This document shows positions 24,995 through 32,812 of a stretch of 64,000 nucleotides of DNA, one piece after another. Under the pieces are notes generated by a model. That model saw only the letters and a list, made by a program, of their open reading frames with translations. It was not told where the DNA came from and did no database searches. How positions within the stretch are numbered: the first letter of the stretch is position 1; each line of letters opens with the position of its first letter. The position numbers were made by a program, and so were the translations under genes. Source of the DNA: Plebeiibacterium sediminum (GTDB lineage Bacteria; Bacteroidota; Bacteroidia; Bacteroidales; Marinilabiliaceae); contig NZ_JAPDPJ010000001.1 of assembly GCF_026013605.1 (NCBI RefSeq), positions 124,001-188,000 of the forward strand, given 5' to 3'.

Positions 24995-25639
24995 ATGAGT
25001 GATGAAGATTTTCAAGCATTATTGCGTGAAGCATATCAATCATACAATAATGTTGTAAAACCTCTTATAGCCGATATCGAAGTACGTCTTCAACAATTTC
25101 CGACACCAATTATAAATGAAATAAGGGCATTCAATGACCATATAGCAAGGTGTTATTTAGATGATGCTGATGAAGAATCCATCAGAGGTGATATCAAAAA
25201 AGCTGATGGACACATTCAACGCATAATGCTTGATTGCTACAAATACCTTGTTATGGCATTAAGTGATTTCGTTGAAAAATTTGAGAAACAAACCCGAAAT
25301 GTTGACTTAACAAAAATAGACAACGGGGAGTTTTATATAAAATACAGAAATACAAAAAAGAAAGCAATCGATTTTGCAAGACAAGCAAAAAAAATTGAGT
25401 CAAGCAACAAAGAACAAGCATTTAACGACTTTCAAAATTCATATACTGAGTATGCGAAACTAGAGAGTATAATTGAAAAAAGTTTAACACATATAAATTG
25501 GGCAAGAAAAGGCTTTTGGTTGTTTGGATCATTCAAAGCCATTGCATGGATTCTTAGTGTTGTTATTGCATCATTATTGTCGATATTTGTATCTTGCGAT
25601 TGGATAAGGTGTATGTTTATGAAATTCTTCTGTAATTAA
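24995..25639 (+). CDS. Helical protein with C-terminal membrane anchor, second gene of the accessory unit
   Basis: A 214-residue protein not recognised as a known family. Residues 1-170 are predicted helical (YNNVVKPLIADIEVRLQQF; a conserved-looking FNDHIARCYLDDADEESI near 46-63; KADGHIQRIMLDCYKYLVMAL near 69-89). A single membrane helix lies at about 185-205 (AIAWILSVVIASLLSIFVSC) and a short Cys-containing tail follows. A cytosolic sensor helix bundle tethered to the membrane resembles effectors of phage exclusion or abortive infection, but that is inference. Terminators follow at 25681 and 25753. Confidence 0.6.
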   Translation: MSDEDFQALLREAYQSYNNVVKPLIADIEVRLQQFPTPIINEIRAFNDHIARCYLDDADEESIRGDIKKADGHIQRIMLDCYKYLVMALSDFVEKFEKQTRNVDLTKIDNGEFYIKYRNTKKKAIDFARQAKKIESSNKEQAFNDFQNSYTEYAKLESIIEKSLTHINWARKGFWLFGSFKAIAWILSVVIASLLSIFVSCDWIRCMFMKFFCN

Positions 25640-25680
25640 TAAAAAATATTTCCCCCTTATGTGAGACATCATAAGGCCGA

Positions 25681-25709
25681 AGCCCGTTTTTTTAAACAGG
25701 GCTTTTTTT
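25681..25709 (+). terminator. Rho-independent terminator after the accessory pair
   Basis: AGCCC/GGGCT stem with an A/T-rich inner part and a run of seven T. Confidence 0.85.
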
Positions 25710-25752
25710 ATGCCATTAAGTTAAAGGTTGCTTTTAACCTGCCATACAACAC

Positions 25753-25784
25753 AAACCCCTTTCGTATAACGTTAGGGGTTTTTT
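25753..25784 (+). terminator. Second terminator, ahead of the membrane/YbjQ-like pair
   Basis: AAACCCCT (25753-25760) pairs with AGGGGTTT (25774-25781), inner CGT/ACG pairing, followed by TTTTTG. It ends just before the ATG at 25788, which argues for the later start at 25824 of the next gene. Confidence 0.85.
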
Positions 25785-25823
25785 GTTATGTTTACTTTTC
25801 GTTTAACTATTAAAATATTAAAG

Positions 25824-26195
25824 ATGGATTACTACTCAACCTCAAACAGTAATGAGTTAATTGAAATGGTCTCAGTTATTCAAGGAATTATTTCATTTAT
25901 AATGATGATTGTATTCTTTGTGATGGCCAGTAATATAAGTAAAATAAAAAAACGATTAGGGGCTTCAATGTCAATTCAAACAATGGAGTTTGAAGCACAA
26001 AAAAATATTTTTATTGGAGATATAAAAAAGGCTACAGAATTATATCATATGCAAGCTTACAAACTAAGATATAGCATTAATCATACCGACAATGAAAAAA
26101 GAAAAGAGATCACTAGAATAGCTACTAAAATATCTGAAATTGGAGGTATTACTTCTAAAGAATTAATTAACTGGATTGAAAACAACTGTAAATAA
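25824..26195 (+). CDS. Small membrane protein paired with a YbjQ-like gene
   Basis: A 123-residue protein with one membrane segment at about residues 15-37 (IQGIISFIMMIVFFVMAS) and a charged helical cytosolic part. Start chosen at the ATG at 25824; a longer form from 25788 would start at the base of a terminator. It lies 9 nt before the next gene. Membrane anchoring next to a YbjQ-type protein suggests that the pair work together at the membrane. Function unknown. Confidence 0.55.
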   Translation: MDYYSTSNSNELIEMVSVIQGIISFIMMIVFFVMASNISKIKKRLGASMSIQTMEFEAQKNIFIGDIKKATELYHMQAYKLRYSINHTDNEKRKEITRIATKISEIGGITSKELINWIENNCK

Positions 26196-26204
26196 TAATA
26201 TTAT

Positions 26205-26864
26205 ATGAGCAATTACGAAACCTGTCCCAATTGTGGCAAAGCAATAAAACCAGACGGTTTTAGATCAAATCCTATTATAAATGGAGCAAGTGCTGAGTAT
26301 ATAAACACATTAGTTGGAAAAGCAAGCCCCGCATTTTGTAAAAGCTGTTCAAAAGATTTGCTTTTTGAAGCCGATAGCAACTTTGAAAAAATAACTAAGG
26401 ATAAAAAAGCATACATAAACAAAAATATTCATCGTATACCTATTATTACATCACACTCTCCCTACGGATGGCAATATGATTCTTTATCGATTGTTTCAGG
26501 ACAAGTGGTTGTAGGTACTGGACCATTAAGTGAATTTACATCTTCATTCACCGATTTCTTTGGTGGTAATTCAAATTCTTTTTCCAAAAAATTAGCACAA
26601 GGAGAACAGGATTGCTTTGAGCAATTAAGAGCCAAAGCCGTTCATCTTGGAGGAAATGCTATTATTGCTACTGATATTGATTACGGAGAAGTTGGAGCGG
26701 CAACTAAAGGTATGCTCATGGTTTGTGCAGCCGGTACTGCAGTTAAGGTTAAAAACACAGATGTATTAAAGGAAGATGTTACCGTATTTGAAACTATTAC
26801 TCAATACTCAAGTGAAATAAGATCTTTAACACATTTAAAAGAAAATATGGAGCGAGGAAATTAA
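26205..26864 (+). CDS. Zinc-ribbon plus YbjQ-like (DUF74) protein
   Basis: A 219-residue fusion. Residues 5-50 carry two CxxC pairs (C7/C10 and C45/C48) as in a zinc ribbon. Residues about 85-185 resemble the YbjQ/heavy-metal-binding family (PF01906 type): SLSIVSGQVVVGTGPL, EQLRAKAVHLGGNAIIATDIDYGEV, and MLMVCAAGTAVKV match its strand-helix-strand order. Acts presumably as an oligomeric ring protein; a role in the prophage is unknown. Ends before a terminator at 26954. Confidence 0.7.
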   Translation: MSNYETCPNCGKAIKPDGFRSNPIINGASAEYINTLVGKASPAFCKSCSKDLLFEADSNFEKITKDKKAYINKNIHRIPIITSHSPYGWQYDSLSIVSGQVVVGTGPLSEFTSSFTDFFGGNSNSFSKKLAQGEQDCFEQLRAKAVHLGGNAIIATDIDYGEVGAATKGMLMVCAAGTAVKVKNTDVLKEDVTVFETITQYSSEIRSLTHLKENMERGN

Positions 26865-26953
26865 TTTTTTGTAGGATTTACTTATTAGTTACAACGATCA
26901 ACTTATACAACACAAGCCATAGAGTTAGGTTTATGAGAATGGGATTGAATATG

Positions 26954-26977
26954 CCCCACCATTTTTGGTGGGGTTTT
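26954..26977 (+). terminator. Rho-independent terminator at right end of the accessory region
   Basis: CCCCACCA/TGGTGGGG perfect stem with a TTTT loop and following TTTT. Confidence 0.88.
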
Positions 26978-27003
26978 AGCATTAATCCTTATAATTTATT
27001 TTC

Positions 27004-27168
27004 ATGAACAATTTAGTAATGTGTGTTGTATCCTGCACATTTAAAGAGGTGCAAAAATTAATTAAAACTAATGGTAACGATTTTGTTATTTCTCCGAGGG
27101 ATAAGAGGCGGTTAAAAAAGTTACTACACCTTTTAAAAGCCTTAGATAATACTGGGCATCTTAGTTAA
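27004..27168 (+). CDS. Possible 54-residue small protein overlapping the integrase 3' end
   Basis: ATG at 27004 opens 54 codons with a basic, helical second half (ISPRDKRRLKKLLHLLKALD). It is antisense to the last 27 nt of the integrase gene. No promoter matches were seen and no homologue is recognised, so it may be chance. Excisionases are this small and basic and often sit by the integrase, but this one lacks a visible winged-helix pattern. Confidence 0.25.
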   Translation: MNNLVMCVVSCTFKEVQKLIKTNGNDFVISPRDKRRLKKLLHLLKALDNTGHLS

Positions 27169-28284
27169 AATAGCCTTGTTAATATACAAACCTAAGCTTT
27201 TTAGGTAAGTATCCGTTTCTTCTAAACTGTAATGCCTTAATTGTAACTGCAGGCTTTTAATATCAACCCCCGATCGATAAGCATCAACCACACCAGTATG
27301 TTTCCAACTATACAGTGTGTGTTCACCCAAAAATTCAAAACGTTTTAAAATCTTTCTATGTCGGTCGCTCATGGTATTTTTACTAACCATTTGAGCAGTT
27401 TTTCCGGGGAATAAAAAACTGTTTGAGGTTTTGCCTTTTAGCAGTTCATTTAATGCAGGTTTAAAAGATGGAGGTATCGTTACAAATGCATCCTTTTTAT
27501 TTTTACTCTTGCGCCCATCAATGAAAATTCGGTTATCTTCAAGCTGAATATTATAAACTTGTAATTGTCGTATTTCATTTGGGCGCATAAAAGTGTAATA
27601 AATAAACTGAACAAATAAATAAAGTTCATTATCTAAAACCTTAATTGTATTAATTAAAGTTTTCTTTTCCTCACCACGATATGCGATATTACGATGAGAT
27701 ACAACTTCCTTTCGTTTCTTTATACCAGAAAATGGATTCTCAGTTAAACATTCCTCACGCTCCATCAAATCGTTAAAAACAGCACACAAAGCCTCTCTAT
27801 AATTATTTAATGTTGTCGGACTTTTACCATCTTTGGCTTTTTCATCAAGATAATTGGTAACATCCCTCTTTGTAACTTCGGTTAAAAGTAAAGTATGGTG
27901 ATAAGTGTTTTGTATCCATTCTAAAAAAATAGATACCTTACTATTATAGCTATTATATGTAGCCTTACTATACTCGCTCTTTTTTATCTCCAGTAGATTA
28001 TATACGGCATCATTTAAAGTTGGCACCTTATGTTCTTTTGGCTGCTCTACTCCTACAACATAACCTTCCTCTAGCATTGCATTAATTTCTTTAATAAAAT
28101 TTCGTGCAAACCTTCTTCTGGATGAAGCATCCGGTTGTTTATTTACTTCATAATCATATTTAGTTTGAATACAATTTTTTGATACATTAAATACACCAAA
28201 AGTAATGTACCAACGTTTGTTCATGTCACCTTTTCTGTCTTTTAAAACAGCAAGTTTGTAGGGGTATTTATTTCTATTTAACAT
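27142..28284 (-). CDS. Tyrosine-type site-specific integrase
   Basis: Catalyses integration at the tRNA-His gene. The 380-residue protein has an arm-binding-like N-terminus (residues 1-80), a SAM-like core-binding domain (about 90-190), and a catalytic domain with Arg234 (FMRPNEIRQL), a Lys in the KSKNKKDAF segment (about 259-266), box II YSWKHTG (Lys328, His329, where HxxR is the classic form), His351 (QLRHYS), and nucleophile Tyr360 (ETDTYL). Lys in box II is frequent in Bacteroidota integrases. It reads away from the tRNA, so the prophage lies to the left of the attachment site. Confidence 0.93.
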   Translation of the reverse strand: MLNRNKYPYKLAVLKDRKGDMNKRWYITFGVFNVSKNCIQTKYDYEVNKQPDASSRRRFARNFIKEINAMLEEGYVVGVEQPKEHKVPTLNDAVYNLLEIKKSEYSKATYNSYNSKVSIFLEWIQNTYHHTLLLTEVTKRDVTNYLDEKAKDGKSPTTLNNYREALCAVFNDLMEREECLTENPFSGIKKRKEVVSHRNIAYRGEEKKTLINTIKVLDNELYLFVQFIYYTFMRPNEIRQLQVYNIQLEDNRIFIDGRKSKNKKDAFVTIPPSFKPALNELLKGKTSNSFLFPGKTAQMVSKNTMSDRHRKILKRFEFLGEHTLYSWKHTGVVDAYRSGVDIKSLQLQLRHYSLEETDTYLKSLGLYINKAILTKMPSII

Positions 28285-28301
28285 CGATTTTAAATTTTAT
28301 A

Positions 28302-28382
28302 AAAACGTGTCAGTTAGAAAGCCAGTAAAATAAAGGGATACAGAGGTCTCTATGAGTATAAAAACCGTGTCAAAACCGTGTC
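28302..28382. repeat. Direct repeats between integrase and attachment site (candidate integrase arm sites)
   Basis: AAAACCGTGTC occurs twice in tandem at 28361-28371 and 28372-28382, and a one-base-shorter form AAAACGTGTCAG lies at 28302-28313. They lie between the integrase start and the tRNA 3' end, the expected place for arm-type binding sites. Confidence 0.6.
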
Positions 28383-28396
28383 AGGATGTTAAATAA

Positions 28397-28433
28397 AAAG
28401 GGTAAGTATCATTTTATTAGACACTTACCCTTT
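28397..28433 (-). terminator. Terminator downstream of tRNA-His, adjoining the attachment site
   Basis: AAAGGGTAAGT (28397-28407) pairs perfectly with ACTTACCCTTT (28423-28433), 15-nt loop. On the minus strand the stem ends in T-rich sequence, so it would end tRNA-His transcripts and shield the integrase. Confidence 0.75.
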
Positions 28434-28439
28434 ATTTTG

Positions 28440-28466
28440 GGTGGAAGACCGGTCTCGAACCGGCGA
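28440..28466 (-). other. Candidate attachment site (3' part of tRNA-His)
   Basis: The T arm and acceptor end of tRNA-His abut the integrase side of the prophage; phages of this type recombine within the tRNA 3' half. The matching copy at the left prophage end is outside the window, so core limits cannot be set. Confidence 0.5.
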
Positions 28467-28513
28467 CCTCCGGAACCACAATCCGGCGCTCTAACCAACT
28501 GAGCTACAACCAC
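28440..28513 (-). tRNA. tRNA-His (GTG anticodon)
   Basis: Minus-strand cloverleaf of 74 nt with D arm GCTC/GAGC, anticodon stem CCGGA/TCCGG around loop TTGTGGT (anticodon GTG), variable AGGTC, T arm GCCGG-TTCGAGA-CCGGT, and discriminator C73. A G at 28514 provides the extra G-1 typical of tRNA-His. CCA is not encoded. The acceptor stem (GTGGTTG with CTTCCAC) has two U-U oppositions at 5-68 and 6-67, which is odd. Promoter at 28534-28565 on the minus strand. Confidence 0.93.
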
Positions 28514-28533
28514 CATTTCTGCTAAAAGCGATG

Positions 28534-28565
28534 CAAAGATAACATTAAAAAAACTACATTTGCAA
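28534..28565 (-). promoter_or_regulatory. Promoter of tRNA-His
   Basis: On the minus strand TTG (28563-28565) is followed after 21 nt by TATCTTTG (28534-28541), 20 nt before the tRNA 5' end. Confidence 0.7.
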
Positions 28566-28648
28566 TACTTTTCAATAAAAAAAGTTTAAAAAAATTATCA
28601 CAAAATAGCTTAATAGCTGTTTTAAAATACGTTACAAAAATAAAAACG

Positions 28649-29335
28649 ATGAAGTTTTTTTTACAGGATAGCAACAGCGAACAAATTGATTCTATTTTAA
28701 AGTCGCTAAATAAACTAATGGATGGTGATGTTTCTCATCAAATGAAACAAAAAGGGTTGGAATATAAACTAAATTACGGCGCAAGTATTTTATGGCTTCG
28801 ACAACTATCCAACAAATTCAAGGGAAACAACGAACTGGCAAACAGACTTTGGTTGAGAGAGATTAGAGAAACAATGATTTTGGCTACTTTAATTATTGAT
28901 CCTCAAAAAGATACTACAAACGTAATACAAGAATGGCTGGAAAACATACCAACCAATGAAATGGCTGAACAACTTGGAACAAATACCCTTTGGAAATTAG
29001 ATCATATAAATAGCACTTGTAATAAAATGCTACAATCAAACGATAATTTTCAAAAGGCTGCTGCGTGGGTAGCATTTGCAACTTTTTTACAAAGAGGTAA
29101 GCAATTAACTGATCTGGAAATTGAGCAACTTATAAATCAAATAACATCAGATTTACAAAACAACAGTCCGTTTATGTTAAGAGTTAAAGGGCGTTTTTTA
29201 CGTCAGCTTTGCAGATATTCAGAAACTTATCTTAACAAAGTGGAAAACATGATTGACGAATTAGAATCAAACCATATTGCTCCATGGTTAACTGAAGACG
29301 TAAAAACAGAAATTACATTCCTAAAAGAGAAATAA
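28649..29335 (+). CDS. AlkD-like DNA alkylation repair protein
   Basis: A 228-residue all-helical protein with the HEAT-repeat pattern of AlkD glycosylases: KLNYGASILWLRQLSNKF (about 45-63), ELANRLWLREIRETMILATLIIDP (about 69-92), and repeated helix pairs to the C-terminus. AlkD-family enzymes remove cationic alkylated bases without base flipping. The catalytic Asp/Trp/Arg set cannot be assigned with certainty here. First chromosomal protein gene after the prophage attachment site, presumably unaffected by integration. Alternative: a HEAT-repeat protein without glycosylase activity. Confidence 0.6.
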   Translation: MKFFLQDSNSEQIDSILKSLNKLMDGDVSHQMKQKGLEYKLNYGASILWLRQLSNKFKGNNELANRLWLREIRETMILATLIIDPQKDTTNVIQEWLENIPTNEMAEQLGTNTLWKLDHINSTCNKMLQSNDNFQKAAAWVAFATFLQRGKQLTDLEIEQLINQITSDLQNNSPFMLRVKGRFLRQLCRYSETYLNKVENMIDELESNHIAPWLTEDVKTEITFLKEK

Positions 29336-29414
29336 ATCCCTTTAGTAATATTTGTCACTATTTTTTTGAGCTCCAATATTTATATTTATCCTGATTATAA
29401 GTGATCCTACAAAC

Positions 29415-30887
29415 TTGTATTTCATGTTAGAACAACACTTTAACAAATTCAGGATAAATACTATTGGGTTCGACGCTACAATTGAAACTCCTATGGGTGA
29501 AAAACCTTTGGTTTATGCCGATTGGATTGCCAGTGGTAGACTTTATGGACCAATAGAAGATATTTTAAAAAATAAAATTGGCCCAATGGTGGCTAATACG
29601 CATTCCGAGTCAAGCGACACCGGAATGATCATGACAAATATCTACAAACAATCACATCAAATTATCAAAGACCATGTTAATGCAGATAAAGATGACATCA
29701 TCATTACTGCAGGAACAGGAATGACATCTGTTGTAAACAAATTACAGCGAATTTTAGGTATGAGAGTTCCGGAGCAGGCTCAAAGATATTATCACATTCC
29801 TCCGGAACATAAACCTGTTGTATTTATTACACATATGGAACACCACTCTAACCACACCTCCTGGCTGGAGTCAAATGCTGATGTGGTTGTTCTTGAACCA
29901 ACTGATGATTTACTGGTAAACCCGGAATCTCTAAAAAAAGAGATTGAAAAATATAAAAATCGCACCTTAAAAATCGGATCATTTTCTGCCTGCTCAAATG
30001 TTACCGGGATTGAAACCCCATATTACGAGCTGGCAAAAATAATGCATATGAACGGTGGCTTTTGTTTTATTGACTTTGCGGCATCAGCTCCTTATGTAAA
30101 CATCAACATGCATCCTGAAAATCCTTTGGAAAGTTTAGATGCCATATTTTTCTCACCCCACAAATTTTTGGGTGGTCCCGGTAGTAGTGGTGTGATCGTA
30201 TTCAATAATTCCATATATCACAACCATGCTCCTGACAATTCGGGAGGAGGCACTGTTGACTGGACCAACAGATGGGGTAAATACAGGTACATTGATGATA
30301 TTGAAGCACGAGAAGATGGAGGAACTCCTGGTTTTCTCCAGTCAATCAAAGCAGCACTCTGCATCAAACTTAAGGAACAAATGGATCCACAAAAAATCAG
30401 AGAGCGTGAAAAAGAGCAAGTTTCTAAAATTTTATCAGCGCTCAGAAAAATTCCGGGTATGAATATTCTAGCAGATAATGTTGATGATCGTCTTGGAGCT
30501 ATTTCATTTTACCTCGATAACATCCACTTTAATTTAGTAGTTCGTTTATTAAATGATTATTTTGGAATACAAGTCAGAGGAGGATGCAGTTGCGCCGGAA
30601 CATACGGACATTATCTTTTACATGTTGATTATTACACATCCAATAAAATAACAAGTAAGATAAACAAGGGAGATTTATCCGAAAAACCAGGATGGGTTCG
30701 TTTATCCATTCATCCAACAACAACTAATAAAGAAATTGATTATATTATTGATGCTATAAATCAAGTTGCCACAAATGCAACAAAATGGCAAAAGGATTAT
30801 GAGTACAATGCTTTAAAAAATGAATACCATCATAAAAATATCCATATAAATACGCCCATGGATTATAATGAATGGTTTAATTTTTAA
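29415..30887 (+). CDS. Aminotransferase class V (cysteine desulfurase-like) enzyme
   Basis: PLP-dependent enzyme of 490 residues, cytosolic. The PLP lysine is in FFSPHKFLGGPGSSG (about residues 244-258), preceded by the Asp of FIDFAASAP (near 218) and the glycine-rich ITAGTGMTS (near 96). A Cys-rich GGCSCAGTYGH motif near 393 occupies the place of the catalytic Cys loop of cysteine desulfurases. Longer than SufS (about 405), with an extended C-terminus of about 50 residues. An ATG 9 nt later (29424) is an equally possible start. Substrate unknown; stands alone without Suf or Isc neighbours. Confidence 0.8.
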   Translation: MYFMLEQHFNKFRINTIGFDATIETPMGEKPLVYADWIASGRLYGPIEDILKNKIGPMVANTHSESSDTGMIMTNIYKQSHQIIKDHVNADKDDIIITAGTGMTSVVNKLQRILGMRVPEQAQRYYHIPPEHKPVVFITHMEHHSNHTSWLESNADVVVLEPTDDLLVNPESLKKEIEKYKNRTLKIGSFSACSNVTGIETPYYELAKIMHMNGGFCFIDFAASAPYVNINMHPENPLESLDAIFFSPHKFLGGPGSSGVIVFNNSIYHNHAPDNSGGGTVDWTNRWGKYRYIDDIEAREDGGTPGFLQSIKAALCIKLKEQMDPQKIREREKEQVSKILSALRKIPGMNILADNVDDRLGAISFYLDNIHFNLVVRLLNDYFGIQVRGGCSCAGTYGHYLLHVDYYTSNKITSKINKGDLSEKPGWVRLSIHPTTTNKEIDYIIDAINQVATNATKWQKDYEYNALKNEYHHKNIHINTPMDYNEWFNF

Positions 30888-31021
30888 GGTGATTTTTTCC
30901 GCCCGAGCCATATTTATTCATAAATAACGGCTTTCTTTTAACCAAACACTTCTATTCGCCTGCATTTTTTATAGCTTTACATTGTATAATTACATTGATA
31001 CAGATAAAAAGTAACATAAGT

Positions 31022-32230
31022 ATGGAAGTAGTAGAGGTAAAGAATAAAGCACATCAAAAAGAATTTGTCAATGTTGTAAATTCAATATACACCAACGACA
31101 AAGCATATATAAGACCACTTGATAAAGACATAGAACACATTTTTTCACCTCAATCAAATCCTTTTTTCAATCATGGTACTGCTATACGATACATTTTAAT
31201 TGATGATAATAAAAATACAATTGGAAGAATAGCAGCATTCATCAATGAAAAAAAGGCCTACGGATTCGATCAACCTACTGGTGGAGTTGGTTTTTTTGAA
31301 TGTATTCATGATCAAAAAGCTGCTTTTACATTATTTGATAAAGCCGTTGAATGGCTTAAGGATAAAGGTATGGAAGCTGCAGATGGTCCTATTAACTTTG
31401 GCGAAAACGAAAGTTTCTGGGGGCTACTTGTGGAAGGATTTACAGAACCGGCATACGGAATGCAATACAATCCTCCTTATTACAAAACCTTTTTTGAAGC
31501 GTACGGTTTTCAAACTTACTTTGAACAGGTTACCAATCGACTTGATTTAAAAAAGCCATTTCCTGAAAGGTTCTGGAAAATTGCAGAATGGGTAGGAAAA
31601 AAGCCCGATTATAATTTCAAGCATTTTAAATGGTCAGAATTTGATAAGTTTATTGACGATTTTTGTGAAATATATAATGAAGCATGGAAGTTCCATGAAA
31701 ATTTCACAACAATGGTTCCGGAAAAAGTAAAACCAATATTTTTACAAGCAAAGCCAATTGCTATTGAAGAACTATTATGGTTTGCCTATCACAATGACGA
31801 ACCTATTGGTTTTATATTATTATACCCTGATGTGAATCAAATCTTCAAATATTTTAATGGTAAATTAAACCTGTTGAATAAACTAAGATTTGTTTGGCTA
31901 AAGCACAAAAAGGTAATGACCCGCCTAAGAGTTGTGGTTTTGGGTGTTAAACCAAAATTCCAAAAATCAGGAATCGAATCAGGATTATTCTATAACCTTA
32001 GAACACCGGTTTACAAACGAGACTGGTTTAATGAAATGGAGTTAAGCTGGGTAGGTGACTTCAATCCCAAAATGAGAACATTGCAGGATTCAATGGGTGC
32101 TGAATTTTCAAAAAAACATATTACATACCGATTGATATTCGACCCATCAAAACGCAAAAATATTAGAGCTGGTTACATACCAACAGATACGAAAGAAAAA
32201 GCCAAAATGGAAAACAAATCAAATAATTAG
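31022..32230 (+). CDS. GNAT-fold N-acetyltransferase-like protein
   Basis: A 402-residue protein starting at the ATG at 31022 (an earlier in-frame start at 30995 adds nine residues and is less likely). It resembles a Bacteroidota family annotated as GNAT-like, with two acyltransferase-type halves: FFNHGTAIRYILIDDNKNTIGRIAAFI (about 42-68) with KAVEWLKDKGMEAADGPINF, and a second half with EPIGFILLYPDVN (about 260-272) and VLGVKPKFQKSGIESGLFYNL (about 304-324, the acetyl-CoA loop region). Substrate unknown. Not in an operon; a gap separates it from rpmE. Confidence 0.65.
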   Translation: MEVVEVKNKAHQKEFVNVVNSIYTNDKAYIRPLDKDIEHIFSPQSNPFFNHGTAIRYILIDDNKNTIGRIAAFINEKKAYGFDQPTGGVGFFECIHDQKAAFTLFDKAVEWLKDKGMEAADGPINFGENESFWGLLVEGFTEPAYGMQYNPPYYKTFFEAYGFQTYFEQVTNRLDLKKPFPERFWKIAEWVGKKPDYNFKHFKWSEFDKFIDDFCEIYNEAWKFHENFTTMVPEKVKPIFLQAKPIAIEELLWFAYHNDEPIGFILLYPDVNQIFKYFNGKLNLLNKLRFVWLKHKKVMTRLRVVVLGVKPKFQKSGIESGLFYNLRTPVYKRDWFNEMELSWVGDFNPKMRTLQDSMGAEFSKKHITYRLIFDPSKRKNIRAGYIPTDTKEKAKMENKSNN

Positions 32231-32280
32231 TGATTATTATTACAAATGAATTAAATATTAGGCAAATAAATAAAATTTCT

Positions 32281-32311
32281 TTTGCAGGTTAAATTTTAAT
32301 ATTTACCTTTG
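32281..32311 (+). promoter_or_regulatory. Consensus promoter of rpmE (host-type reference)
   Basis: TTTG (32281-32284), 19 nt, TACCTTTG (32304-32311): the Bacteroidota -33/-7 consensus, 39 nt before the start codon. It shows the host spacing against which the phage motifs can be compared. Confidence 0.8.
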
Positions 32312-32350
32312 CAGTCCGTTAAGAAATTTGAATATTAAAGAGGTAAGAAC

Positions 32351-32614
32351 ATGAAAAAGGAAATTCATCCGGATAATTATCGCTTGGTAGCTTTCAAAGA
32401 TATGTCAAACGAAGAGACTTTCATCTCTCGTTCAACTGTAAATACCAAAGATACAATTGAGATAGACGGAGTAGAGTATCCGTTAGTGAAACTTGAAATC
32501 TCTAATACATCTCACCCTTTTTATACAGGTAAGATGAAACTTGTTGATACTGCAGGACGTGTTGATAAGTTTAGAAGCAGATATCAAAAACACATGGATA
32601 GCAAAAAAAAATAA
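32351..32614 (+). CDS. rpmE2: 50S ribosomal protein L31, type B
   Basis: An 87-residue ribosomal protein with MKKEIHPDNYRLVAFKDMSN at the start, THPFYTG-type segment (SHPFYTGKMKLVDTAGRVDKF) and a Lys-rich end. Lacks the CxxC zinc ligands of type A L31, which marks the C-minus type B form. Single gene with its own consensus promoter and a terminator at 32636. Confidence 0.95.
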   Translation: MKKEIHPDNYRLVAFKDMSNEETFISRSTVNTKDTIEIDGVEYPLVKLEISNTSHPFYTGKMKLVDTAGRVDKFRSRYQKHMDSKKK

Positions 32615-32635
32615 GCTTAGACGCTTAGTCTTATA

Positions 32636-32667
32636 AAAGCTTCGGATATACCGAAGCTTTTTTTTTA
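32636..32667 (+). terminator. Terminator of rpmE
   Basis: AAAGCTTCGG/CCGAAGCTTT stem with loop ATATA and a long T tract. Confidence 0.92.
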
Positions 32668-32812
32668 TCCCATAGTAATCATTCCGTGCAGTTATCAAGT
32701 CTACCACAATACGCTAAAATATTTTTTGGCACACCAATTGCCTTACTAACAATTCAAGAATATTTTACACAACAAGTGACAATTTGACAATTTTCTTGAT
32801 AGAAAAAAAGAT

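Larger units (their letters stand above)
1..28440. mobile_element. Tailed-phage prophage integrated at tRNA-His (right part; left end outside window)
   Basis: A continuous run of phage genes (tail tube, terminase, portal, tape measure, tail fibres, holin, endolysin) ends at a tyrosine integrase whose gene lies next to the 3' end of a tRNA-His gene. That is the usual layout of a tRNA-targeting temperate phage. The left boundary, capsid and early genes are not in the window. Accessory genes sit at the borders between structural operons, mostly bounded by terminators. The long tape measure protein points to a long-tailed virion; no sheath gene was recognised, so a siphovirus is more likely than a myovirus, but this is inference. 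Confidence 0.93.

Noticed and set aside
1-28440. Diversity-generating retroelement near the tail fibre genes
   Set aside because: No reverse transcriptase gene and no repeated template/variable pair was noticed.
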